64,000 nucleotides of DNA from Wenjunlia vitaminophila DSM 41686 (GTDB lineage: Bacteria > Actinomycetota > Actinomycetes > Streptomycetales > Streptomycetaceae), in assembly GCF_000380165.1 (NCBI RefSeq), contig NZ_KB904635.1:210484-274483 (forward strand), given 5' to 3'. Made by a program: the position numbers and the translations under genes. Below the pieces are notes generated by a model. The model saw nothing but the letters and a program-made list of their open reading frames with translations. It searched no databases and was not told the DNA's origin. The first letter of the stretch is position 1. The number at the start of each line of letters is the position of its first letter. This document shows, piece after piece, positions 39,774 to 48,145 of the stretch.

Positions 39774-40758
39774 GAAGTCCCGGAAGGGCGCCAGGACCAG
39801 CAGCCGCGACAGGGCAGCCGGCGGGAACGGCGGCGACAGGGCGGGGACCGGCAGGACCGGGAGGACCAGCAGCGACGACAAGGCGGGGAAGACGGCGGTG
39901 CCCGAGCGGGTCAGCGTGTTCAAGACGTACAAGCTGTTCATCGGGGGGAAGTTCCCCCGATCCGAGAGCGGACGGGTGTACGAGGTGACCGACAGCAAGG
40001 GCACCTGGTTGGCCAACGCGCCGCTGGGCTCCCGCAAGGACGCCCGGGACGCGGTGGTGGCCGCTCGCAAGGCGTTCCCCGGCTGGTCCGGTGCCACCGC
40101 CTACAACCGCGGCCAGATCCTGTACCGGGTCGCGGAGATGTTGCAGGGCCGGGCCGACCAGTTCGCGGCCGAGGTCGCGGACGCCGAGGGCCTGTCCAGG
40201 GCCAAGGCCGCGGCGGTGGTGGACGCGGCCGTGGACCGCTGGGTCTGGTACGCCGGCTGGTCGGACAAGGTGGCCCAGGTCGCCGGGTCGGCTAACCCGG
40301 TCGCCGGCCCCTACTTCAACCTCTCCGTCCCCGAACCCACCGGGGTGGTCGCGGTGCTCGCGCCCCAGGACTCGTCGTTCCTCGGACTGGTCTCGGTGGT
40401 CGCACCGGTGGTGGTGACCGGGAACACGGCCGTGGTGCTCGCCGCCGAATCGGCCCCGTTGCCGGCGCTCTCCCTGGCCGAGGTGCTCGCCACCTCCGAT
40501 CTGCCGGGCGGCGTGGTGAACGTGTTGTCCGGCCGGGTCGCCGAGGTCGGCCCGCCCCTCGCCGGCCACCAGGACGTCAACGCCATCGACCTTGCCGGAG
40601 CCGCTGGCCAGCGGGCCGCCGAGCTGGAGGCGGCAGCGGCGGAGAACCTCAAGCGGGTGCTGCGGCCCGCCGGTACCGACTGGACGGCGGACCCCGGACC
40701 TGACCGCATGCTGGCGTTCCTGGAGACCAAGACCGTCTGGCACCCGATCGGCGTGTGA
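39766..40758 (+). CDS. Truncated aldehyde dehydrogenase-like protein
   Basis: A 330-residue protein. After about 45 disordered, basic residues comes the N-terminal half of an aldehyde dehydrogenase (YKLFIGGKFPRSESGRVYEV, PEPTGVVAVLAP, VVTGNTAVVLAAES, PGGVVNVLSGR). The sequence then ends near the equivalent of the LELGGK position, with KTVWHPIGV. There is no catalytic Cys, no EEIFGPV block and no C-terminal oligomerisation region, so it cannot be an active dehydrogenase on its own. The stop is followed within 10 bases by a perfect terminator, which argues against a frameshifted longer gene. ATG at 39766 has GGAGG nine bases upstream and overlaps the upstream gene. Perhaps a non-catalytic partner subunit. 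Confidence 0.85.
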   Translation: MSEKSRKGARTSSRDRAAGGNGGDRAGTGRTGRTSSDDKAGKTAVPERVSVFKTYKLFIGGKFPRSESGRVYEVTDSKGTWLANAPLGSRKDARDAVVAARKAFPGWSGATAYNRGQILYRVAEMLQGRADQFAAEVADAEGLSRAKAAAVVDAAVDRWVWYAGWSDKVAQVAGSANPVAGPYFNLSVPEPTGVVAVLAPQDSSFLGLVSVVAPVVVTGNTAVVLAAESAPLPALSLAEVLATSDLPGGVVNVLSGRVAEVGPPLAGHQDVNAIDLAGAAGQRAAELEAAAAENLKRVLRPAGTDWTADPGPDRMLAFLETKTVWHPIGV

Positions 40759-40764
40759 CCCACT

Positions 40765-40802
40765 GCTCCTCCCGCACCAGGGCGTGCCCGTGCGGGAGGA
40801 GC
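40765..40802 (+). terminator. Terminator of deoC operon
   Basis: A perfect 13-base stem (40765-40777 with 40790-40802) with a 12-base loop starts 7 bases after the stop of the truncated aldehyde dehydrogenase gene. It marks the end of the deoC transcript. Confidence 0.85.
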
Positions 40803-40886
40803 GCCCGGCCGCAACGGCCGCCCCACCGGCCCTGGCCGCACCCCGCGGCACGTGGACCGGGCGGCAGCAGGGCCACCGAGAGCCGC

Positions 40887-41699
40887 TCAGGCCGATGGGG
40901 TGAGCGGCCCGTTCGCCGCGACCTGACCCAGCGAACCCCCCTGCGTCAGCGGGTCGGTGACCAGCCTGGTGCTCACCGGCGGCAGGTCCCCCACCCGGGT
41001 CCCGACGGAGTTGCTCAGCGGATCGACGCCCGTCCCGGCCAAGGGGTTGGGCTTGAGGCCGCCCACCGGCGCAAGCGCCGCTGACACACCGGTGCGCACC
41101 CCCCGGCTGGCCCCGTCCACGCCGGTCGAAGCGGCCGGCGCGACCCGCGCCCCACCCCGCCGGGGAACCGGTGGGTGCCCGTCGGAACGCTCCCGGGGGC
41201 CCTGCCGCGCGACCGTGGGACCCGCAGCCGAACCGACACCGGCGAGCGCGGCGGGCCCGCCGCCGGTCCGCACCGGGGATTCCAGCTCCGGGCCGCGCTG
41301 GAGCTCGGGACCGCGGTACAGCGCCCCCGGGTGCCAGGGCGCCCGGTGCCTCTGCGTTCCCCGCGCGTGACGTCGCCGTACCTGATCCCGCCGTACCTGA
41401 TCCCGCTGTGCTTGGCCTTGCTGTGCCTGGCCTTGCTGTGCCTGGCCTTGCTGTGCCTGACCCCTTGCGTCCTGGCTCGGCGACACCCGCCCCAGCATTG
41501 CTGGCTCTTGGGCTTGCGGGGCCCCGGCCGGGGTGGGAGCCGGGTGCGCGGACGCCGCGACCGGCGGGGGGACCGCGGCGACACAGACCGCGGGCCCGGC
41601 GGCCAGGGCGACGCCGGCGGAGGACACCGCGATGGCGGCACGCACCAGGGCGCGGGGCAGAACGGGCTTACCAGGCTGGGCGTGGCGGCCCTGGGACAC
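40887..41699 (-). CDS. Secreted low-complexity protein with GQAQQ repeats
   Basis: A 270-residue protein with a signal peptide (a basic stretch, then AIAVSSAGVALAAGPAVCVAA) and an Ala/Pro linker. Tandem repeats GQAQQ x3, GQAQR and DQVRR follow (residues about 80-110), then an Arg/His-rich basic part and a Gly/Val/Pro-rich end. No domain is recognisable. Its GC pattern and signal peptide make it look like a true gene, but its function is unknown. I prefer GTG at 41699, which has AGGAGG 8 bases upstream; ATG at 41705 would leave only 2 bases. It is divergent from the uridine-kinase-like gene. Confidence 0.65.
   Translation of the reverse strand: MSQGRHAQPGKPVLPRALVRAAIAVSSAGVALAAGPAVCVAAVPPPVAASAHPAPTPAGAPQAQEPAMLGRVSPSQDARGQAQQGQAQQGQAQQGQAQRDQVRRDQVRRRHARGTQRHRAPWHPGALYRGPELQRGPELESPVRTGGGPAALAGVGSAAGPTVARQGPRERSDGHPPVPRRGGARVAPAASTGVDGASRGVRTGVSAALAPVGGLKPNPLAGTGVDPLSNSVGTRVGDLPPVSTRLVTDPLTQGGSLGQVAANGPLTPSA
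41377..41465 (-). repeat. 15-bp tandem repeats in secreted-protein gene
   Basis: Five complete and one partial copies of a 15-base unit; the three central copies (41107-type register: 41407-41421, 41422-41436, 41437-41451) are almost identical, encoding GQAQQ, and the two flanking copies are diverged, encoding DQVRR. The near identity of the centre suggests recent slippage. Confidence 0.85.
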
Positions 41700-41951
41700 G
41701 GACATATCCTCCTGCTTTCAGCGGTCGAGCACACTGCCACACTCAATGACTACTCACAGTAGCCGTTCGACTGCACGCACTCACTCAACCGCTCTCCATT
41801 TCCCCCGAAGGAGTAATGGAGCGCTACCGGACTACAGGGGCAGCGATTTGACCTTTTGCCCGCTATCGACACGATCTGTCCGATTGAACGGGCGAATCCA
41901 TGGAGAATTCACCAGGTCACCACGCAGGGTGATACTGCACACTGGTGTTCC

Positions 41952-42677
41952 GTGAACCTTCATCCCGTCGCCCGTGCGATTTTGCTGACCGGCCCGTCCG
42001 GCACCGGCAAGACCTCCCTCGCCGCGCGCACCGGTCTCCCGGTGCTGCGGCTGGACGACTTCTACAAGTGCGGCGGCGATCCGACCCTGCCGTCGTTGCC
42101 CGGCGGCGGCGTTGACTGGGACTCCCCGAGGTCGTGGGACGCCCGGGCCGCGGTGTCGGCGGTCAGCGCCCTGGCCCGCACCGGGCGTGCGGAGGTCCCG
42201 GTCTACGACATCGCGGCCAGCGCCCGCGTGGGGAGCACGGCCCTGGAGCTGAGCGGTCAGCCGGTGTTCGTCGCCGAGGGCATCTTCGCTGCGGAGATCA
42301 TTGACCGTTGCCGGGAGTTGGGGGTGCTCGCGGACGCGCTGTGCCTGTGCGGGCGCCCGTTCACCACGTTCCGCCGCAGGCTCGTGCGGGACCTGCGCGA
42401 ACGGCGCAAGCCAGCACCGTTCCTGCTGCGCCGGGGCTGGATGCTGATGCGGGGCGAGGAGGCGATCGTCGCCCGGCAGACCGCGCTGGGTGCGCGGCCC
42501 TGCGGCCGGGAGGAGGCGCTGCGCCGGGTGGACTCCGCGGTGCGCCGTTGGACGCTCTACGGGTCCCGACCGCACGTGGAGGGTCCGACCACCGAACTCC
42601 CCGACGCCGCCCAGCCGACGGTTCCCGCGCCGGCCCCGCAGCCGTCCTCCACCACCCCACAGCCGTCGGCGCCCTGA
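41952..42677 (+). CDS. P-loop kinase, uridine kinase-like
   Basis: A 241-residue P-loop protein: LLTGPSGTGKTSLAART (Walker A), VLRLDDFYKCGGDPTLP (the LDDFY motif of uridine kinases and related small-molecule kinases), a Walker-B-like VFVAEGIFAAEI, and an Arg-rich lid (RRRLVRDLRERRKP). The Pro-rich tail after about residue 215 is probably disordered. It may phosphorylate uridine or another small molecule, fitting the nucleoside theme, but the family is broad. The start is GTG at 41952 with no ribosome-binding site. Confidence 0.8.
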   Translation: MNLHPVARAILLTGPSGTGKTSLAARTGLPVLRLDDFYKCGGDPTLPSLPGGGVDWDSPRSWDARAAVSAVSALARTGRAEVPVYDIAASARVGSTALELSGQPVFVAEGIFAAEIIDRCRELGVLADALCLCGRPFTTFRRRLVRDLRERRKPAPFLLRRGWMLMRGEEAIVARQTALGARPCGREEALRRVDSAVRRWTLYGSRPHVEGPTTELPDAAQPTVPAPAPQPSSTTPQPSAP

Positions 42678-42716
42678 CCGCGGTGACCGCCGGCGACAGC
42701 GCCGGTCGGGGTCCGG

Positions 42717-43589
42717 TCAGGCGACGAGCTCGCCGAACGACCTCTGCTCGTCACCGGGGTTCAACTGCTCGTCGTCGCGCAGCCGGCGCAGCGAACGCCA
42801 GATGCTGCTCTTGACCGTGCCGACGCTGATCCCGAGTATGTCGGCGATCTCGGGGTCGGTGCGGCCCTCGTAGTAGCGCAGCACCAGCATGGTGCGCTGT
42901 GGCTCGGGCAGTTTGGCCAGCGCCTGCCAGAGCACCGCGCGCAGTTCCGTGCCGCGCATGGCGTCGCAGTCGCCCACGGTCTCGGGCAGTTCCTCGGTCG
43001 GGTACTCGTTGAGCTTGCGCCGACGCCAGGCCGATATGTGCAGGTTGGTCATGGTGCGGCGCAGGTAGCCGCCGACCGCGGCCTTGTCACTGATCCGGTC
43101 CCAGGCACGGTAGGTGCTGAACAGCGCGGTCTGGAGCAGGTCCTCCGCCTCGTGGCGGTCACCGGTCAGGTGGTAGGCGGTCGCGTACAGGGAGGCCCGG
43201 CGCTCCTCGACGTAGGCGGTGAAGTCCGCCTCGGCGTCGCCGCACCGCTGCCCGTTTCCCCCCGGAGCGGGCGCTGCCTGCCCGTACGCAACCGCGCTAC
43301 CCCCGTTTCCCCCGTTGCTCCCCCCGCGCTCGGCGTCGCCGGTCAGCGCGACCATGCGACGCGGTCGGACAGTGGTGCCGGCGGCGCCCCCCCGACGTCC
43401 GCCGGCACCACTCGCCTGGACACCCGGCACCACCCGGGGCTTGCCCGGGAGGACCACGTGGTTGTGCACCCGTCCGGTGCCACGAGCGCACCCCCGCCCG
43501 CCCGCGGCACCGGACTTCTCATCGGCCCGTCCGTGGGCGGCGCGCACATGACGGACTGCGGCGGTGTTTCCTACTTGCAGTGCGTTCAT
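42717..43589 (-). CDS. sigQ: SigE-family RNA polymerase sigma factor SigQ
   Basis: A 290-residue ECF-type sigma factor. The first 120 or so residues are a Gly/Ala/Arg-rich extension. Region 2 follows (SLYATAYHLTGDRHEAEDLLQTALFSTYRAWDRI) and region 4 (LPEPQRTMLVLRYYEGRTDPEIADILGISVGTVKSSIWRSLRRLR). It is divergent from the afsQ1-afsQ2 genes, the arrangement of sigQ in S. coelicolor, where this locus affects antibiotic production and development. ATG at 43589 (MNALQVGNTAAVRHV) fits the Streptomyces protein start and has GGGGG upstream. The upstream AfsQ1-type site at 43717-43732 suggests control by AfsQ1. Confidence 0.9.
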   Translation of the reverse strand: MNALQVGNTAAVRHVRAAHGRADEKSGAAGGRGCARGTGRVHNHVVLPGKPRVVPGVQASGAGGRRGGAAGTTVRPRRMVALTGDAERGGSNGGNGGSAVAYGQAAPAPGGNGQRCGDAEADFTAYVEERRASLYATAYHLTGDRHEAEDLLQTALFSTYRAWDRISDKAAVGGYLRRTMTNLHISAWRRRKLNEYPTEELPETVGDCDAMRGTELRAVLWQALAKLPEPQRTMLVLRYYEGRTDPEIADILGISVGTVKSSIWRSLRRLRDDEQLNPGDEQRSFGELVA

Positions 43590-43716
43590 GACGCGCCCCC
43601 GTTCCGGTGGTGCCGAGTGATCTCCCACAACGGCCGTGCTGGGTGTTTCCTTCCGGCAGTCCCCCGCCGTGGTCAACAAGCCTGTCGGAGCAGTTTCATA
43701 GCGCTGTCCGACGACT

Positions 43717-43732
43717 GTCACAGGCGCGTCAC
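43717..43732. promoter_or_regulatory. AfsQ1-type site GTCAC-N6-GTCAC
   Basis: The divergent sigQ/afsQ1 region contains GTCAC-AGGCGC-GTCAC, an exact match to the direct repeat GTnAC-n6-GTnAC that I recall as the AfsQ1 box. It lies 128 bases before the sigQ ATG and 125 bases before the afsQ1 ATG, so it could act on both promoters. Confidence 0.75.
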
Positions 43733-43857
43733 AGGGGCATCGGGGTCGGCGCACCACCCTCCGAGGGGCGGGATCAGCCGGTTTGTTGGCATATGCCGGG
43801 GTGTTCGCGGGGCGGCTCTCGACCAACTGTCGAAGCGAGCCATGGGTGTGGGACACA

Positions 43858-44544
43858 ATGAGCCCCGTGCCCTTCCTGTTGCTCATCGAGGACGACGACG
43901 CGATCCGCACTGGCCTCGAATTCGCGCTGAGCCGCCAGGGCCACCGTGTGGTGGCCGCGGCCACCGGCGAGGACGGCCTGGAGCGGCTGCGCGAGCAGCG
44001 TCCGGACCTGATCGTGCTTGATGTGATGCTGCCCGGAATCGACGGTTTCGAGGTGTGTCGTCGAATCCGCCGGACCGATCAGCTACCGATCATCCTGCTG
44101 ACCGCCCTCAGCGACGACATCGACGTGGTGGTGGGCCTGGAGTCCGGCGCTGACGACTACGTGGTCAAGCCGGTGCAGCCGAGGGTGCTGGACGCCAGGA
44201 TCCGGGCGGTGCTCCGCCGTGGGGAACGGGACAGTTCCGACTCCGCCGTGTTCGGCAACGTCGTCATCGACCGGTCCGCGATGACGGTCACCAAGAACGG
44301 CAACGACCTCCAGCTCACCCCGACCGAGCTGCGCCTGCTGCTCGAGCTGAGCCGCCGCCCCGGCCAGGCACTGTCCAGGCAGCAGTTGCTGCGCCTGGTG
44401 TGGGAACACGACTACCTCGGCGACTCCCGCCTGGTGGACGCGTGCGTGCAGCGTCTACGCGCCAAGATCGAGGACATCCCGTCGTCGCCCTCGTTGATCC
44501 GTACGGTGCGTGGGGTCGGGTACCGGCTGGACCCGCCCCAGTGA
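43858..44544 (+). CDS. afsQ1: Response regulator AfsQ1
   Basis: A 228-residue OmpR/PhoB-type response regulator. The receiver domain carries the acidic cluster EDDD, the phospho-acceptor Asp in LIVLDVMLPG and the switch Lys in DDYVVKP. The C-terminal winged helix (LTPTELRLLLELSRRPGQALSR through RTVRGVGYRL) binds DNA. It is almost the same as my memory of S. coelicolor AfsQ1. The start is ATG at 43858 with GGGAC just upstream; GTG at 43867 (the annotated Streptomyces style) is the alternative. Its stop overlaps the kinase start (GTGA). Confidence 0.93.
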   Translation: MSPVPFLLLIEDDDAIRTGLEFALSRQGHRVVAAATGEDGLERLREQRPDLIVLDVMLPGIDGFEVCRRIRRTDQLPIILLTALSDDIDVVVGLESGADDYVVKPVQPRVLDARIRAVLRRGERDSSDSAVFGNVVIDRSAMTVTKNGNDLQLTPTELRLLLELSRRPGQALSRQQLLRLVWEHDYLGDSRLVDACVQRLRAKIEDIPSSPSLIRTVRGVGYRLDPPQ

Positions 44545-46253
44545 GCGTTGCGGACACCGAGGAGACGAGCACCAGTGAGCGGCGGGGCAGCCGGTCCCTG
44601 ATATGGGCCAGCCGACTACTGCGGCTGACCAGCCTGCGCATCCGGCTGGTCGTGGTCTTCGGCGCGGTGGCGCTGACCGCGGCGGTCGCCGCCTCCGGGA
44701 TCGCCTACTGGCTCAACCGGGACGCCGTGCTCGGCCGGGCCCAGGTCTCCGCGCTCAACGACTTCCGCGACTCGCTCCAGGAGCGGGTGGGCGACCTTCC
44801 GCTGCATCCGCCCTGCTACACCCTGGAGGAGACCGCGCGGCAGCTCGCCGAACGCAGCAGCCAGGACTACGAGATCCTGCTGATCGACCAGGACCCGGAC
44901 GGCAACGACTGCGCCAAGAGCTCGGACCCCGACGCGTTCTCCATGGAGTGGGTGCCCGAACAACTCCAGCACGCGGTGGAGAAGAAGCGCCCCCTGGACC
45001 AGAGCAACGACTACCCGTACCACCTGTACTGGCAGCGGACCGTCCACGACGGTCAGCCCTACCTGGTCGGCGGGAGCAGGATCATCGGTGGCGGGCCCAC
45101 CGCGTACATGCTCAAGTCCCTGGACGCCGAGCGCGACGACATCGAGTCACTGGCCTGGTCCCTGGGGATCGCCACCGTGCTCGCGCTGGTCGGGGCCGCG
45201 TTGCTGGCCCAGGCGGCGTCCTCCACGGTGCTGCGTCCGGTGCAGCGGCTGGCCGACGCGGCCCGCCGGCTCGGCGAGGGACACCTGGACACCCGGCTGC
45301 GGGTGACCGGCGCCGACGAGCTGGCCGAGCTGTCCCGCACCTTCAACCAGACCGCCGCCGCCCTCCAACAGCGGGTCGAGGAGCTGAGCGCCCGGGAACA
45401 GGCGAGCCGCCAGTTCGTCGCCGACATGTCGCACGAGCTGCGCACCCCACTGACCGCGATGACCGCCGTGACGGAGGTGCTCGAGGAGGAGGCGGACACC
45501 ATCGACCCGATGATCGCCCCAGCCGTGCGCCTGGTGGTGACCGAGACCCGACGGCTCAACAACCTGGTGGAGAACCTCATGGAGGTCACCAGGTTCGACG
45601 CCGGCACGGCACGACTGGTCCTGGACGACGTGGACGTCGCCGACATGCTCCTGGCCTGCATTGACGCCCGTGCCTGGCTGGACGCGGTGCACGTGGACGC
45701 CCCGCGCGGCATCGTGGTCCGCCTCGACCCGCGCCGCCTCGACGTGATCCTCGCCAACCTCATCGGCAACGCCCTCAAGCACGGCGGCTCCCCGGTGCGG
45801 ATCACCGTGCGCACCGAGCCGGTGGACCCCGAGGACGTCAACGGGGCGTTCGCGACGGCGGACGCGGTGCTGGTCGTGGAGGTCTCGGACAGCGGGCCCG
45901 GCATCCCCGAGGAGGTGCTGCCCCACGTGTTCGACCGCTTCTACAAGGCGGACACCGCCCGGCCGCGGTCCGAGGGCAGTGGACTCGGCCTGTCCATCGC
46001 CATGGAGAACGCCCACATACACGGGGGAGTGATCAGCGCGGCCAACGCCCCTTCGGGCGGTGCCGTCTTCACCGTGCGGCTGCCCATCGGCGGCCCCACC
46101 CCTGGCACCCCGTCCGCAGTCGAGAAGCACGCGGAGGGTGGCGCGAGCGCGCACCGGGAACCCGGTGCCCCACAGCCCGGGGCGGCCGAGCCGCGGGGCG
46201 GGGAGGAACGGAACGCGGACCGCCCGGGGCAGCGGGGAGGTGACCGGCCGTGA
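44541..46253 (+). CDS. afsQ2: Sensor histidine kinase AfsQ2
   Basis: A 570-residue membrane kinase. The first transmembrane helix covers about 33-56 and an extracytoplasmic sensor about 57-195. The second helix lies at about 205-225, followed by a HAMP domain. HisKA has the phospho-acceptor His in DMSHELRTPL, and HATPase_c has LIGNALKHGG, DSGPGIPEE and GSGLGLSIA. The last 50 residues are Gly/Glu/Arg-rich. It overlaps afsQ1 by 4 bases (GTGA) and the next gene by 4 bases, so the three genes are translationally coupled. The signal it senses is unknown; in S. coelicolor the system responds to nitrogen-rich conditions. Confidence 0.93.
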   Translation: MSVADTEETSTSERRGSRSLIWASRLLRLTSLRIRLVVVFGAVALTAAVAASGIAYWLNRDAVLGRAQVSALNDFRDSLQERVGDLPLHPPCYTLEETARQLAERSSQDYEILLIDQDPDGNDCAKSSDPDAFSMEWVPEQLQHAVEKKRPLDQSNDYPYHLYWQRTVHDGQPYLVGGSRIIGGGPTAYMLKSLDAERDDIESLAWSLGIATVLALVGAALLAQAASSTVLRPVQRLADAARRLGEGHLDTRLRVTGADELAELSRTFNQTAAALQQRVEELSAREQASRQFVADMSHELRTPLTAMTAVTEVLEEEADTIDPMIAPAVRLVVTETRRLNNLVENLMEVTRFDAGTARLVLDDVDVADMLLACIDARAWLDAVHVDAPRGIVVRLDPRRLDVILANLIGNALKHGGSPVRITVRTEPVDPEDVNGAFATADAVLVVEVSDSGPGIPEEVLPHVFDRFYKADTARPRSEGSGLGLSIAMENAHIHGGVISAANAPSGGAVFTVRLPIGGPTPGTPSAVEKHAEGGASAHREPGAPQPGAAEPRGGEERNADRPGQRGGDRP

Positions 46254-46858
46254 GACCGCGTACGGCCGTGGTGGCGGCGACAGTGGCGGGTGTGGTGCTG
46301 GCGTCGGGCTGCGGCATTCGGGCCACCCGCGTCCCGGTGGACGCCGGGCCCGCTCCCAGCAGGTCCAGGTGCCTGGAGCCGGAGAAGTCGCCCTCGCCGT
46401 CCGCGTCCTCCCCCGCGACCCGCCCAGAAGACGACTTCCAGGTACACGACGCGGAGGTCTTCCTGGTCTGCAACGGGCAGGTCGCCGGGGTGCAGCGGGA
46501 GGGGAGCTTCCAGGGCGACTACCGCACGGTCGCCGGACTGCTGCTCGAACAGCTCAAGCTCACCCCGAACGGCAGCGAGGCCGACCTGGGCTACTCCACC
46601 AAGGTCCCCGCCGACCTGGAGCTGCTCTCGGCACGCGAGGGCGACCCGGTGGGCACCGTGCGGCTGAACCACCGGCCCGACCGGCTCCGGCCCCTGGCCC
46701 TGGGACAGATCGTGTGCACCCTGTCCCGGAACCTGTGGCGGGACGGTGCGGTCCCGCTCGCCGGTGGCACGGCGGACTCCCCGGTGCTGCGGTACACCTG
46801 CGACACGCAGATCCGCACCGAGCCGGGAACCGGAACGGAAGGCGACATTCCGCTTTGA
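46250..46858 (+). CDS. Lipoprotein coupled to AfsQ system
   Basis: A 202-residue predicted lipoprotein with an N-terminal signal and the lipobox LASGC near residue 21, then a Ser/Pro linker and a compact domain (FQVHDAEVFLVCNGQVAGVQREG through LSRNLWRDGAVPLAG) containing four or five Cys. Its GTG start overlaps the AfsQ2 stop by 4 bases, with GGGGAGG about 10 bases upstream. Being tied to a membrane kinase, it may modulate signal sensing, as accessory lipoproteins do in other streptomycete two-component operons. No domain name can be given with certainty; parts recall the GerMN-type fold. Confidence 0.8.
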   Translation: MRPRTAVVAATVAGVVLASGCGIRATRVPVDAGPAPSRSRCLEPEKSPSPSASSPATRPEDDFQVHDAEVFLVCNGQVAGVQREGSFQGDYRTVAGLLLEQLKLTPNGSEADLGYSTKVPADLELLSAREGDPVGTVRLNHRPDRLRPLALGQIVCTLSRNLWRDGAVPLAGGTADSPVLRYTCDTQIRTEPGTGTEGDIPL

Positions 46859-46866
46859 TGTGACGC

Positions 46867-47589
46867 GTGACTGGGCGTCCCGTACCGTGGCCGTCCGTGG
46901 CGACACGGAACCACAGGCCGGCACCTGGCGTCCTTCCCGGCGTGCAACGTGGAGGGTCCGGCACACGGGCCGGTACTGGATCAAGGACGGACAGCGACCG
47001 CGCCGCACCCGCGGTGCGGGTGCTCGGCGGCGCACTGCTGGCCTTCCACCTGTCACTGGTCTCCTGGCTCATGCTCCGCCCGCTCTCGGTGCCCTGGGTC
47101 TACAGCGCCAACGTCAGACCGCTGGCCACCATCGACCGCATCCTGCTCACCGACCCCGTCGCCGGCAGCCGCACCATCGGCACCGAACTGTTGCTGCTCG
47201 CGCCACTGGGGGTCCTGCTCCCCCTGCTGGCGGGGCGGCTCGACGCCTCCGCGCTCGGCTCGTTCACCCGGACGGTGTTCTGCGGTGCCGCGGTGTCGTT
47301 CGGTATCGAATGCTGGCAGACCCAGGTCCCGGGGCGGGTCTTCGACGTGGACACGGTGATCCTCAACGCCGTGGGGGTGGCGGTCGCACACCTGCTGGTG
47401 GTGCCGGGAACGAGGTCGAGACTGCGCCGTCGGCGCACCACCCGCCACCGTGTACCGCGGGACCTCGCGCCCGCCCCGGCGGCCACCCCGGTCGCCGCGC
47501 CGCCTCGGCCCGGGTCCCAGGACGTCCTGGCCGTGCGTGCGCCCGCCATCTCCTACGAGGTCGCGGCCCACCTGCACCGCGGGATGTGA
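46867..47589 (+). CDS. VanZ-family membrane protein
   Basis: A 240-residue protein whose core (residues about 50-180) has four transmembrane helices and the VanZ-like blocks NVRPLATIDRILL, ELLLLAPLGVLLPLLAG and FGIECWQTQVPGRVFDVDTVILNAVGVAVAHLL. VanZ relatives affect cell-envelope or glycopeptide susceptibility. The N-terminal 45 residues look unlike a protein domain, so the true start could be as far in as GTG near 47017. The C-terminal tail is basic and Pro-rich. It follows the lipoprotein gene by 8 bases. Confidence 0.8.
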   Translation: MTGRPVPWPSVATRNHRPAPGVLPGVQRGGSGTRAGTGSRTDSDRAAPAVRVLGGALLAFHLSLVSWLMLRPLSVPWVYSANVRPLATIDRILLTDPVAGSRTIGTELLLLAPLGVLLPLLAGRLDASALGSFTRTVFCGAAVSFGIECWQTQVPGRVFDVDTVILNAVGVAVAHLLVVPGTRSRLRRRRTTRHRVPRDLAPAPAATPVAAPPRPGSQDVLAVRAPAISYEVAAHLHRGM

Positions 47590-47804
47590 CCACCGCGGCG
47601 GTCCACCCGGACGCGCCCCGCAGTCGATCGCTCGCTCGGGGGATAGCCGGGGCATCCGGGGAAACCCTGACAGGACCGCGCGGTCTCCCTCACCGGTGTG
47701 GTACCGCGTCCGACGGATTGACGACCGGGTCCGTCGTCGGGGCCCACGGTGCCAAGCGGCCGTCGGGGCCGCGGCGCCGGCCGTGACACAACCGAGGAGT
47801 GCCC

Positions 47805-48002
47805 ATGTCCACCCTGGTCCGTCCACGCGACGACAGGCTGATCGCTGGTGTGTGCGCCGCGCTCGCCAGGCGCTTCGACGTCTCTTCCAGCACGGTCCGG
47901 GTGGTGTTCCTGGTCTCGTGCCTGCTGCCCGGACCGCAGGTACTGGTCTACCTGGCGCTGTGGATCCTGGTGCCGGACGAACGCCGCGCGACCGTCCCCT
48001 GA
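47805..48002 (+). CDS. PspC-domain small membrane protein
   Basis: A 65-residue protein made of a single PspC domain: RPRDDRLIAGVCAALARRFDV, then a hydrophobic helix (VRVVFLVSCLL and VLVYLALWILVP). The start is ATG with GAGGAG 5 bases upstream. Such minimal PspC proteins are common in actinobacteria and are assumed to act in envelope-stress signalling. A 19-base-pair terminator follows. Confidence 0.9.
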   Translation: MSTLVRPRDDRLIAGVCAALARRFDVSSSTVRVVFLVSCLLPGPQVLVYLALWILVPDERRATVP

Positions 48003-48076
48003 GCCGGCGGGCCGCCGCGCCCGCACCAACGCCAGCACCGAGACCGTTGGGCTCCGGCAGGCAGGGGTCCACACCC

Positions 48077-48123
48077 GCTGACCGCCGGACCGCCGCTCCG
48101 GAAGCGCGGCGGTCCGGCGGTCA
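48077..48123. terminator. Perfect 19-bp terminator hairpin
   Basis: A perfect 19-base stem (48077-48095 with 48105-48123) with a 9-base loop lies between the pspC stop and the stop of the leftward repeat-protein gene. It would serve both. Confidence 0.88.
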
Positions 48124-48145
48124 GCGAGGACTCGACGGAGCGTCG

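Noticed and set aside
40759-40886. Frameshifted continuation of the short aldehyde dehydrogenase
   Set aside because: A perfect terminator begins 7 bases after the stop, and no frame downstream encodes the missing catalytic half.
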